NCBI RefSeq assembly: GCF_050948175.1
Contig: NW_027490172.1
Coordinates: 372,001 to 436,000 of the forward strand
Origin: Xylocopa sonorina
Taxonomy: Eukaryota; Arthropoda; Insecta; Hymenoptera; Apidae
Length of the DNA stretch: 64,000 nucleotides
Direction: 5' to 3'
Below are positions 1 to 12,126 of this stretch, piece after piece. Each line of letters starts with the position of its first letter. Positions within the stretch are counted from its first letter, which is position 1. A program made the translations under genes and the position numbers. Below the pieces are notes generated by a model. It saw nothing but the letters and a program-made list of their open reading frames with translations. It was not told where the DNA came from and ran no database searches.

Positions 1-449
1 CTTCTTAAATCGCAATATCGCATCTCATTTCTATGTTTCATGGTAAGATATAATATGATTTGCGAAGTATCATGTATTCCTCGTCTACACTTCAAATGAA
101 TATAAATGCGACACTTCCTTGCTAGGAAATAGCGTCTGCAGATGTCTAGGTATCGTAGCAATAGAGTTCAAATGCTTCTTAAAACGCGATATCGCATCTC
201 ATTTCTATGTTTCATGGTAAGATATAATATGATTTGCGAAGTGTTATGTATTCCTCGTCTACACATCAACTAAATGTAAATGCGCACTTCCTTGCAAGGA
301 AATAGCGTTTGCAGATGTCTACGTATCGTAGCAATAGAGTTCCTATGATTCTTAAAACGCGATATCGTATCTCATTTCTATGTTTCATGGTAAGATATAA
401 TATGATTTGCGGAGTGTTATGTATTCCTCGTCTACACTTCAAATGAATG

Positions 450-1365
450 TAAATGCGACACTTCCTTGCAAGGAAATAGCGTTTGCAAATGTCTACCTAT
501 CGTAGCAGTAGTGTTCTAATGCTTCTTAGAACGCGATGTCGCATCTCATTTCTATGTTTCATGGTAAGATATAATATGATTTGCGAAGTATCATGTATTC
601 CTCGTCTACACTTCTAATGAATGTAAATGCGACACTTCCTTGCTAGGAAATAGCATCTGCAGATGTCTAGGTATCGTAGCAATAGAGTTCTAATGCTTCT
701 TAAAACGAGATATTGCATCTCATATCTATGTTTTCTGATAAGATATAATATTCATTGCGATGTGTTATGCATTCCTCGTCTACGATTCAAATGAATGTAA
801 ATGCGACACTTCCTTGCGAGGAAATAGCGTTTGCAGATGTCTAGGTATCGTAGCAATAGAGTTCTTATGATTCTTAAAACGCGATATCGAATCTCATTTC
901 TATGTTTCATGGTAAGGTATAATATGATTTGCGAAGTATCATGTATTCCTCGTCTACACTTCAAATGAATGTAAATGCGACACTTCCTTGCTAGGAAATA
1001 GCGTCTGCAGATGTCTAGGTATCGTAGCAATAGAGTTCTAATACTTCTTAAAACGCGATATCGCATCTCAATTCTATGTTTCATGGTAAGATATAATATG
1101 ATTTGCGAAGTGTTATGTATTCCTCGTCTACACTTCAAATGAATGTAAATGCGACACTTCCTTGCAAGGAAATAGCGATTGCAGATGTCTACGTCTCGTA
1201 GCAATAGAGTTCATATGATTCTTAAAACGCGATATCGCATCTCATTTCTATGTTTCATGGTAAGATATAACATGATTTGCGAAGTGTTATGTATTCCTTG
1301 TCTACGATTCAAATGAATGTAAATGCGACACTTCCTTGCAAGGAAATAGCGTTTGCAGATGTCTA
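450..1365 (+). repeat. Higher-order block, dispersed copy 1 (partner 9840-10755)
   Basis: About five monomers with a shared order of private variants match 9840-10755 at a constant offset of 9390 bp. Shared marks include acctatcgtagcagtagtg, cttagaacgcgatgtc, ttttctgataag, taatacttctt and acgtctcgtag. Only scattered single-base differences are visible. The flanks do not match, so this is a dispersed segmental copy within the array. Confidence 0.75.
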
Positions 1366-3084
1366 CGTATCGTAGCAATAGAGTTCAAATGCTTCTTAAA
1401 ACGCGATATCGCATCTCATTTCTATGTTTCATGGTAAGATATAATATGATTTGCGAAGTGTTATGTATTCCTCGTCTACATTTCAAATGAATGTAAATGC
1501 GACACTTCCTTGCTAGGAAATAGCGTCTGCAGATTTCTAGATATCGTAGCAATAGAGTCCTAATGCTTCTTAAAACGCGATATCGCATCTCATTTCTATG
1601 TTTCATGGTAAGATATAATATGATTTGCGAAGTGCTATGTATTCCTCGTCTACACTTCAAATGAATGTAAATGCGACACTTCCTTGCAAGGAAATAGCGT
1701 TTGCAGAAGTCTACGTATCGTAGCAATAGAGTTCTAATGCTTCTTAAAACGCGATATCGCGTCTCATTTCTATGTTTCATGGTAAGATGTAATATTATTT
1801 GCGAAGTGTTATGTATTCCTCGCCTATACTTCAAATGAATGTAAATGCGATACTTCTTTCCTAGGAAATAGCGTTTGCAAATGTCTACCTATCGTAGCAA
1901 TAGTGTTCTAATGCTTCTTAAAACGCGATATCGCATCTCATTTCTATGTTTCATGGTAAGATATAATATGATTTGCGAAGTATCATGTATTCCTCTACTA
2001 CACTTCAAATGAATGTAAATCCGACACTTCCTTGCTAGGAAATAGCATCTGCAGATGTCTAGGTATCGTAGCAATAGAGTTCTAATGCTTCTTAAAACGC
2101 GATATCGCATCTCATTTCCATGTTTCATGGTATGATATAATATGATTTGCGAAGTATCATGTATTCCTCGTCTACATTTCAAATGAATGTAAATGCGACA
2201 CTTCCTTGCAAGGAAATAGCGTCTGCAGATGTCTAGGTATCGTAGCAATAGAGTTCTAGTGCTTCTTAAAACGCGATATCGCATCTTATTTCTATGTTTC
2301 ATGGTAAGATGTAATATTATTTGCGAAGTGTTATGTATTCCTCGCCTATACATCAAATGAATGTAAATGCGAGACTTCTTTGCTAGGAAATAGCGTTTGC
2401 AGATGTCTACGTATCGAAGTAATAGAGTTCAAATGCTTCTTAAAACGAGATATTGCATCTCATATCTATGTTTCCTGATAAGATATAATATTCATTGCGA
2501 TGTGTTATGCATTCCTCGACTACGATTCAATTGAATGTAAATGCGACACTTCCTTGCGAGGAAATAGCGTTTGCAGATGTCTAGGTATCGTAGCAATAGA
2601 GTTCTTATGATTGTTAAAACGCGATATCGCATCTCATTTCTATGTTTCATGGTAAGATATAATATGATTTGCGAAGTATGATGTATTCCTCGTCTACACT
2701 TCAAATGAATGTAAATGCGACACTTCCTTGCGAGGAAATAGCGTCTGCAGATGTCTAGGTATCGTAGCAATAGAGTTCTAATGCTTCATAAAACGCGATA
2801 TCGCATCTCAATTCTATGTTTCATGGTAAGATATAATATGATTTGCGAAGTGTTATGTATTCCTCGCCTACACTTCAAATGAATGTAAATGCGACACTTC
2901 CTTGCAAGGAAATAGCGATTGCAGATCTCTACGTCTCGTAGCAATAGAGTTCATATGATTCTTAAAACGCGATATCGCATCTCATTTCTATGTTTCATGG
3001 TAAGATATAACATGATTTGCGAAGTGTTATGTATTCCTTGTCTACGATTCAAATGAATGTAAATGCGACACTTCCTTGCAAGGA

Positions 3085-5980
3085 AATAGCGTTTGCAGAT
3101 GTCTACGTATCGTAGCAATAGAGTTCGAATGCTTCTTAAAACGCGATGTCGCATCTTATTTCTATGTTTCATGGTAAGATGTAATATTATTTGCGAAGTG
3201 TTATGTACTTCTCGCCTATACATCAAATGATTGTAAATGCGAGACTTCTTTGCTAGGAAATAGCGTTTGCAGATGTCAAAGTATCGAAGCAATAGAGTTC
3301 AAATGATTCTTAAAACGCGATATCGCATCTCATTTCTATGTTCCATGGTAAGATATAACATGATTTGCGAAGTGTTATGTATTCCTCGTCTACACTTCAA
3401 ATGAATGTAAATGCGACACTTCCTTGCAAGGAAATAGCGTTTGCAAATGTCTACCTATCGTAGCAGTAGTGTTCTAATGCTTCTTAGAACGCGATGTCGC
3501 ATCTCATTTCTATGTTTCATGGTAAGATATAATATGATTTGCGAAGTGTTATGTATTCCTCGTCTACACTTCAAATGAATGTAAATGCGACACTTCCTTG
3601 CAAGGAAATAGCGTTTGCAGATGTCTACGTATCGAAGCAATAGAGTTCAAATGCTTCTTAAAACGAGATATTGCATCTCATATCTATGTTTCATGATAAG
3701 ATATAATATTCATTGCGAAGTGTTATGCATTCCTCGCCTACAATTCAAATGAATGTAAATGCGACACTTCCTTGCTAGGAAATAGCGTTTGCAGATGTCT
3801 ACGTATCGAAGTAATAGAGTTCAAATGCATCTTAAAACGAGATATTGCATCTCATATCTATGTTTCCTGATAAGATATAATATTCATTGCGATGTGTTAT
3901 GCATTCCTCGACTACGATTCAATTGAATGTAAATGCGACACTTCCTTGCGAGGAAATAGCGTTTGCAGATGTCTAGGTATCGTAGCAATAGAGTTCTTAT
4001 GATTGTTAAAACGCGATATCGCATCTCATTTTTATGTTTCATGGTAAGATATAATATGATTTGCGAAGTATGATGTATTCCTCGTCTACACTTCAAATGA
4101 ATGTAAATGCGACATTTCCTTGCTAGGAAATAGCGTCTGCAGATGTCTAGGTATCGTAGCAATAGAGTTCTAATGCTTCATAAAACGCGATATCGCATCT
4201 CATTTCTATGTTTCATGGTACGATATAATATGATTTGCGAAGTGTTATGTATTCCCCGTCTACGATTCAAATGAATGTAAATGCGACACTTCCTTGCAAG
4301 GAAATAGCGTTTGCAGATGTCTACGTATCGTAGCAATAGGGTTCTAATGCTTCTTAAAACGCGATATCGCATCTCATTTCTATGTTTCATGGTAAGATGT
4401 AATATTATTTGCGAAGTGTTATGTATTCCTCGCCTATACTTCAAATGAATGTAAATGCGAGACTTCTTTGCTAGGAAATAGCGTTTGCAAATGTCTACCT
4501 ATCGTAGCAATAGTGTTCTAATGCTTCTTAAAACGCGATATCGTATCTCATTTCTATGTTTCATGGAAAGATATAATATGATTTGCGAAGTGTTATGTAT
4601 TCCTCGTCTACACATCAACTAAATGTAAATGCGCACATCCTTGCAAGGAAATAGCGTTTGCAGATGTCAACGTATCGTAGCAATAGAGTTCTTATGATTC
4701 TTAAAACGCGATATCGCATCTCATTTTTATGTTTCATGGTAAGATATAATATGATTTTCGAAGTGTTATGTAATCCTCGTCTACACTTCAAATGAATGTA
4801 AATGCGACACTTCCTTGCTAGGAAATAGCGTTTGCAGATGTCTACGTATCGAAGCAATAGAGTTCAAATGCTTCTTAAAACGAGATATTGCATCTCATAT
4901 CTATGTTTCCTGATAAGATATAATATTCATTGCGATGTGATATGCATTCCTCGTCTACGATTCAAATGAATGTAAATGCGACACTTCCTTGCGAGGAAAT
5001 AGCGTTTGCAGATGTCTACGTATCGTAGCAATAGAGTTCTTTTGATTCTTAAAACGCGATATCGCATCTCATTTCTATGTTTCATGGTAAGATATAATAT
5101 GATTTGCGAAGTATCATGTATTCCTCGTCTACACTTCAAATGAATGTAAATGCGACACTTCCTTGCTAGGAAATAGCGTCTGCAGATGTCTAGGTATCGT
5201 AGCAATAGAGTTCATATGTTCTTAAAACGCGATATCGCATCTCAATTCTATGTTTCATGGTAAGATATAATATGATTTGCGAAGTGTTATGTATTCCTCG
5301 TCTACACTTCAAATGAATGTAAATGCGCCACTTCCTTGCAAGGAAATAGCGATTGCAGATGTCTACGTCTCGTAGCAATAGAGTTCATATGATTCTTAAA
5401 ACGCGATATCGCATCTCATTTCTATGTTTCATGGTAAGATATAACATGATTTGCGAAGTGTTATGTATTCCTTGTCTACGATTCAAATGAATGTAAATGC
5501 GACACTTCCTTGCAAGGAAATAGCGTTTGCAGATGTCTACGTATCGTAGCAGTAGAGTTCAAATGCTTCTTAAAACGCGATATCGCACCTCATTTCTATG
5601 TTTCATGGTAAGATATAATATGATTTGCGAAGTGTTATGTATTCCTCGTCTACACATCAACTAAATGTAAATGCGCACTTCCTTGCAAGGAAATAGCGTT
5701 TGCTGATGTCTACGTATCGTAGCAATAGAGTTCCTATGATTCTTAAAACGCGATATCGTATCTCATTTCTATGTTTCATGGTAAGATACAATATGATTTG
5801 CGGAGTGTTATGTATTCCTCGTCTACACTTCAAATGAATGTAAATGCGACACTTCCTTGCAAGGAAATAGCGTTTGCAAATGTCTACCTATCGTAGCAGT
5901 AGTGTTCTAATGCTTCTTAGAACGCGATGTCGCATCTCATTTCTATGTTTCATGGTAAGATATAATATGATTTGCGAAGT
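3085..5980 (+). repeat. 17-mer higher-order repeat, copy 1
   Basis: The segment recurs at an offset of exactly 2955 bp (partner 6040-8935). 2955 equals 17 x 174 minus 3, and three monomers in the period carry 1-bp deletions: gcgcacatcc near 4634, atatgttctt near 5216 and gcgcacttcc near 5673. At every stretch compared, including rare marks such as aatagggttc, gatacaatatg and cgccacttcc, the copies are identical. Near-identity over 2.9 kb implies a very recent unequal exchange, or an assembly duplication. Confidence 0.88.
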
Positions 5981-6039
5981 GTTATGTAATCCTCGTCTAC
6001 ACTTCAAATGAATGTAAATGCGACACTTCCTTGCTAGGA

Positions 6040-8935
6040 AATAGCGTTTGCAGATGTCTACGTATCGTAGCAATAGAGTTCGAATGCTTCTTAAAACGCG
6101 ATGTCGCATCTTATTTCTATGTTTCATGGTAAGATGTAATATTATTTGCGAAGTGTTATGTACTTCTCGCCTATACATCAAATGATTGTAAATGCGAGAC
6201 TTCTTTGCTAGGAAATAGCGTTTGCAGATGTCAAAGTATCGAAGCAATAGAGTTCAAATGATTCTTAAAACGCGATATCGCATCTCATTTCTATGTTCCA
6301 TGGTAAGATATAACATGATTTGCGAAGTGTTATGTATTCCTCGTCTACACTTCAAATGAATGTAAATGCGACACTTCCTTGCAAGGAAATAGCGTTTGCA
6401 AATGTCTACCTATCGTAGCAGTAGTGTTCTAATGCTTCTTAGAACGCGATGTCGCATCTCATTTCTATGTTTCATGGTAAGATATAATATGATTTGCGAA
6501 GTGTTATGTATTCCTCGTCTACACTTCAAATGAATGTAAATGCGACACTTCCTTGCAAGGAAATAGCGTTTGCAGATGTCTACGTATCGAAGCAATAGAG
6601 TTCAAATGCTTCTTAAAACGAGATATTGCATCTCATATCTATGTTTCATGATAAGATATAATATTCATTGCGAAGTGTTATGCATTCCTCGCCTACAATT
6701 CAAATGAATGTAAATGCGACACTTCCTTGCTAGGAAATAGCGTTTGCAGATGTCTACGTATCGAAGTAATAGAGTTCAAATGCATCTTAAAACGAGATAT
6801 TGCATCTCATATCTATGTTTCCTGATAAGATATAATATTCATTGCGATGTGTTATGCATTCCTCGACTACGATTCAATTGAATGTAAATGCGACACTTCC
6901 TTGCGAGGAAATAGCGTTTGCAGATGTCTAGGTATCGTAGCAATAGAGTTCTTATGATTGTTAAAACGCGATATCGCATCTCATTTTTATGTTTCATGGT
7001 AAGATATAATATGATTTGCGAAGTATGATGTATTCCTCGTCTACACTTCAAATGAATGTAAATGCGACATTTCCTTGCTAGGAAATAGCGTCTGCAGATG
7101 TCTAGGTATCGTAGCAATAGAGTTCTAATGCTTCATAAAACGCGATATCGCATCTCATTTCTATGTTTCATGGTACGATATAATATGATTTGCGAAGTGT
7201 TATGTATTCCCCGTCTACGATTCAAATGAATGTAAATGCGACACTTCCTTGCAAGGAAATAGCGTTTGCAGATGTCTACGTATCGTAGCAATAGGGTTCT
7301 AATGCTTCTTAAAACGCGATATCGCATCTCATTTCTATGTTTCATGGTAAGATGTAATATTATTTGCGAAGTGTTATGTATTCCTCGCCTATACTTCAAA
7401 TGAATGTAAATGCGAGACTTCTTTGCTAGGAAATAGCGTTTGCAAATGTCTACCTATCGTAGCAATAGTGTTCTAATGCTTCTTAAAACGCGATATCGTA
7501 TCTCATTTCTATGTTTCATGGAAAGATATAATATGATTTGCGAAGTGTTATGTATTCCTCGTCTACACATCAACTAAATGTAAATGCGCACATCCTTGCA
7601 AGGAAATAGCGTTTGCAGATGTCAACGTATCGTAGCAATAGAGTTCTTATGATTCTTAAAACGCGATATCGCATCTCATTTTTATGTTTCATGGTAAGAT
7701 ATAATATGATTTTCGAAGTGTTATGTAATCCTCGTCTACACTTCAAATGAATGTAAATGCGACACTTCCTTGCTAGGAAATAGCGTTTGCAGATGTCTAC
7801 GTATCGAAGCAATAGAGTTCAAATGCTTCTTAAAACGAGATATTGCATCTCATATCTATGTTTCCTGATAAGATATAATATTCATTGCGATGTGATATGC
7901 ATTCCTCGTCTACGATTCAAATGAATGTAAATGCGACACTTCCTTGCGAGGAAATAGCGTTTGCAGATGTCTACGTATCGTAGCAATAGAGTTCTTTTGA
8001 TTCTTAAAACGCGATATCGCATCTCATTTCTATGTTTCATGGTAAGATATAATATGATTTGCGAAGTATCATGTATTCCTCGTCTACACTTCAAATGAAT
8101 GTAAATGCGACACTTCCTTGCTAGGAAATAGCGTCTGCAGATGTCTAGGTATCGTAGCAATAGAGTTCATATGTTCTTAAAACGCGATATCGCATCTCAA
8201 TTCTATGTTTCATGGTAAGATATAATATGATTTGCGAAGTGTTATGTATTCCTCGTCTACACTTCAAATGAATGTAAATGCGCCACTTCCTTGCAAGGAA
8301 ATAGCGATTGCAGATGTCTACGTCTCGTAGCAATAGAGTTCATATGATTCTTAAAACGCGATATCGCATCTCATTTCTATGTTTCATGGTAAGATATAAC
8401 ATGATTTGCGAAGTGTTATGTATTCCTTGTCTACGATTCAAATGAATGTAAATGCGACACTTCCTTGCAAGGAAATAGCGTTTGCAGATGTCTACGTATC
8501 GTAGCAGTAGAGTTCAAATGCTTCTTAAAACGCGATATCGCACCTCATTTCTATGTTTCATGGTAAGATATAATATGATTTGCGAAGTGTTATGTATTCC
8601 TCGTCTACACATCAACTAAATGTAAATGCGCACTTCCTTGCAAGGAAATAGCGTTTGCTGATGTCTACGTATCGTAGCAATAGAGTTCCTATGATTCTTA
8701 AAACGCGATATCGTATCTCATTTCTATGTTTCATGGTAAGATACAATATGATTTGCGGAGTGTTATGTATTCCTCGTCTACACTTCAAATGAATGTAAAT
8801 GCGACACTTCCTTGCAAGGAAATAGCGTTTGCAAATGTCTACCTATCGTAGCAGTAGTGTTCTAATGCTTCTTAGAACGCGATGTCGCATCTCATTTCTA
8901 TGTTTCATGGTAAGATATAATATGATTTGCGAAGT
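6040..8935 (+). repeat. 17-mer higher-order repeat, copy 2
   Basis: This is the second tandem copy of the 2955-bp block. It matches 3085-5980 base for base at the stretches compared. The match stops where gaagtgttatgtaatcc (5976) is replaced by gaagtatcatgtattcc (8931). The left edge lies near 6040, where copy 2 has gctagg and copy 1 has gcaagg. Confidence 0.88.
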
Positions 8936-9865
8936 ATCATGTATTCCTCGTCTACACTTCAAATGAATGTAAATGCGACACTTCCTTGCTAGGAAATAGC
9001 ATCTGCAGATGTCTAGGTATCGTAGCAATAGAGTTCTAATGCTTCTTAAAACGCGATATCGCATCTCATTTATATGTTTCATGGTAAGATATAATATGAT
9101 TTGCGAAGTATCATGTATTCCTCGACTACACTTCAAATGAATGTAAATGCGAGACTTCTTTGCTAGGGAATAGCGTTTGCAGATGTCAAAGTATCGAAGC
9201 AATAGAGTTCAAATGATTCTTAAAACGCGATATCGCATCTCATTTCTATGTTCCATGGTAAGATATAACATGATTTGCGAAGTGTTATGTATTCCTCGTC
9301 TACACTTCAAATGAATGTGAATGCGATACTTCCTCGCTAGGAAATAGCGTTTGGAGATGTCTACGTATCGAAGCAATAGAGTTCAAATGCTTCCTAAAAC
9401 GAGATATTGCATCTCATATCTATGTTTCATGATAAGATATAATATTCATTGCGAAGTGTTATGCATTCCTCGTCTACGATTCAAATGGATGTAAATGCGA
9501 CACTTCCTTGCTAGGAAATAGCGTTTGCAGATGTCTACGTATCGAAGCAATAGAGTTCAAATGCTTCTTAAAACAAGATATCGCATCTCAATACTATATT
9601 TCATGATAAGATGTAATATTCATTGCGAAGTGATATGCATTCCTCGTCTACGATTCAAATGGATGTAAATGCGACACTTCCTTGCTAGGAAATAGCGTTT
9701 GCAGATGTCTACGTATCGAAGCAATAGAGGTCAAATGCTTCGTAAAACAAGATATCGCATCTCAATTCTATATTTCATGATAAGATGTAATATTCATTGC
9801 GAAGTGTTATGTATTCCTCGCCTACACTTCAAATGAATGTAAATGCGACACTTCCTTGCTAGGAA
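8200..9865 (+). repeat. Higher-order block at 2261-bp offset, copy 1
   Basis: About 1.67 kb matches 10461-12126 at an offset of 2261 bp (13 x 174 minus 1). Shared rare marks include gatacaatatg, gcacctcatt, tttggagatg, cttcgtaaaacaag and gctagggaatag. Single-base differences are few (cgccac/gcgacac near 8281, aatact/aattct near 9592). Its left part is also the end of the 17-mer block, so duplications are nested. Confidence 0.82.
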
Positions 9866-10755
9866 ATAGCGTTTGCAAATGTCTACCTATCGTAGCAGTA
9901 GTGTTCTAATGCTTCTTAGAACGCGATGTCGCATCTCATTTCTATGTTTCATGGTAAGATATAATATGATTTGCGAAGTATCATGTATTCCTCGTCTACA
10001 CTTCAAATGAATGTAAATGCGACACTTCCTTGCTAGGAAATAGCATCTGCAGATGTCTAGGTATCGTAGCAATAGAGTTCTAATGCTTCTTAAAACGAGA
10101 TATTGCATCTCATATCTATGTTTTCTGATAAGATATAATATTCATTGCGATGTGTTATGCATTCCTCGTCTACGATTCAAATGAATGTAAATGCGACACT
10201 TCCTTGCGAGGAAATAGCGTTTGCAGATGTCTAGGTATCGTAGCAATAGAGTTCTTATGATTCTTAAAACGCGATATCGCATCTCATTTCTATGTTTCAT
10301 GGTAAGATATAATATGGTTTGCGAAGTATCATGTATTCCTCGTCTACACTTCAAATGAATGTAAATGCGACACTTCCTTGCTAGGAAATAGCGTCTGCAG
10401 ATGTCTAGGTATCGTAGCAATAGAGTTCTAATACTTCTTAAAACGCGATATCGCATCTCAATTCTATGTTTCATGGTAAGATATAATATGATTTGCGAAG
10501 TGTTATGTATTCCTCGTCTACACTTCAAATGAATGTAAATGCGACACTTCCTTGCAAGGAAATAGCGATTGCAGATGTCTACGTCTCGTAGCAATAGAGT
10601 TCATATGATTCTTAAAACGCGATATCGCATCTCATTTCTATGTTTCATGGTAAGATATAACATGATTTGCGAAGTGTTATGTATTCCTTGTCTACGATTC
10701 AAATGAATGTAAATGCTACACTTCCTTGCAAGGAAATAGCGTTTGCAGATGTCTA
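9840..10755 (+). repeat. Higher-order block, dispersed copy 2 (partner 450-1365)
   Basis: This copy of the 450-1365 block sits between the two copies of the 2261-bp-offset block and slightly overlaps both. It differs from its partner at a few bases (aatatggtttg, aaatgctaca). The arrangement shows that monomer blocks were inserted into, or exchanged with, other blocks in register. Confidence 0.75.
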
Positions 10756-12126
10756 CGTATCGTAGCAGTAGAGTTCAAATGCTTCTTAAAACGCGATATC
10801 GCACCTCATTTCTATGTTTCATGGTAAGATATAATATGATTTGCGAAGTGTTATGTATTCCTCGTCTACACATCAACTAAATGTAAATGCGCACTTCCTT
10901 GCAAGGAAATAGCGTTTGCTGATGTCTACGTATCGTAGCAATAGAGTTCCTATGATTCTTAAAACGCGATATCGTATCTCATTTCTATGTTTCATGGTAA
11001 GATACAATATGATTTGCGGAGTGTTATGTATTCCTCGTCTACACTTCAAATGAATGTAAATGCGACACTTCCTTGCAAGGAAATAGCGTTTGCAAATGTC
11101 TACCTATCGTAGCAGTAGTGTTCTAATGCTTCTTAGAACGCGATGTCGCATCTCATTTCTATGTTTCATGGTAAGATATAATATGATTTGCGAAGTATCA
11201 TGTATTCCTCGTCTACACTTCAAATGAATGTAAAGGCGACACTTCCTTGCTAGGAAATAGCATCTGCAGATGTCTAGGTATCGTAGCAATAGAGTTCTAA
11301 TGCTTCTTAAAACGCGATATCGCATCTCATTTATATGTTTCATGGTAAGATATAATATGATTTGCGAAGTATCATGTATTCCTCGACTACACTTCAAATG
11401 AATGTAAATGCGAGACTTCTTTGCTAGGGAATAGCGTTTGCAGATGTCAAAGTATCGAAGCAATAGAGTTCAAATGATTCTTAAAACGCGATATCGCATC
11501 TCATTTCTATGTTCCATGGTAAGATATAACATGATTTGCGAAGTGTTATGTATTCCTCGTCTACACTTCAAATGAATGTGAATGCGATACTTCCTCGCTA
11601 GGAAATAGCGTTTGGAGATGTCTACGTATCGAAGCAATAGAGTTCAAATGCTTCCTAAAACGAGATATTGCATCTCATATCTATGTTTCATGATAAGATA
11701 TAATATTCATTGCGAAGTGTTATGCATTCCTCGTCTACGATTCAAATGGATGTAAATGCGACACTTCCTTGCTAGGAAATAGCGTTTGCAGATGTCTACG
11801 TATCGAAGCAATAGAGTTCAAATGCTTCTTAAAACAAGATATCGCATCTCAATTCTATATTTCATGATAAGATGTAATATTCATTGCGAAGTGATATGCA
11901 TTCCTCGTCTACGATTCAAATGGATGTAAATGCGACACTTCCTTGCTAGGAAATAGCGTTTGCAGATGTCTACGTATCGAAGCAATAGAGGTCAAATGCT
12001 TCGTAAAACAAGATATCGCATCTCAATTCTATATTTCATGATAAGATGTAATATTCATTGCGAAGTGTTATGTATTCCTCGCCTACACTTCAAATGAATG
12101 TAAATGCGACACTTCCTTGCTAGGAA
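10461..12126 (+). repeat. Higher-order block at 2261-bp offset, copy 2
   Basis: This is the partner of 8200-9865, with the same order of variant monomers. After about 12137 the copies diverge: gcagatgtctacgtatcg here against gcaaatgtctacctatcg after 9865. Private changes include aaaggcgacac near 11232. Confidence 0.82.

Noticed and set aside
3085..8935. Treating the perfect 2955-bp repeat as certain biology
   Set aside because: Near-identical satellite blocks are a known weak point of assemblies. Without reads I report it as a sequence fact and leave the cause open.
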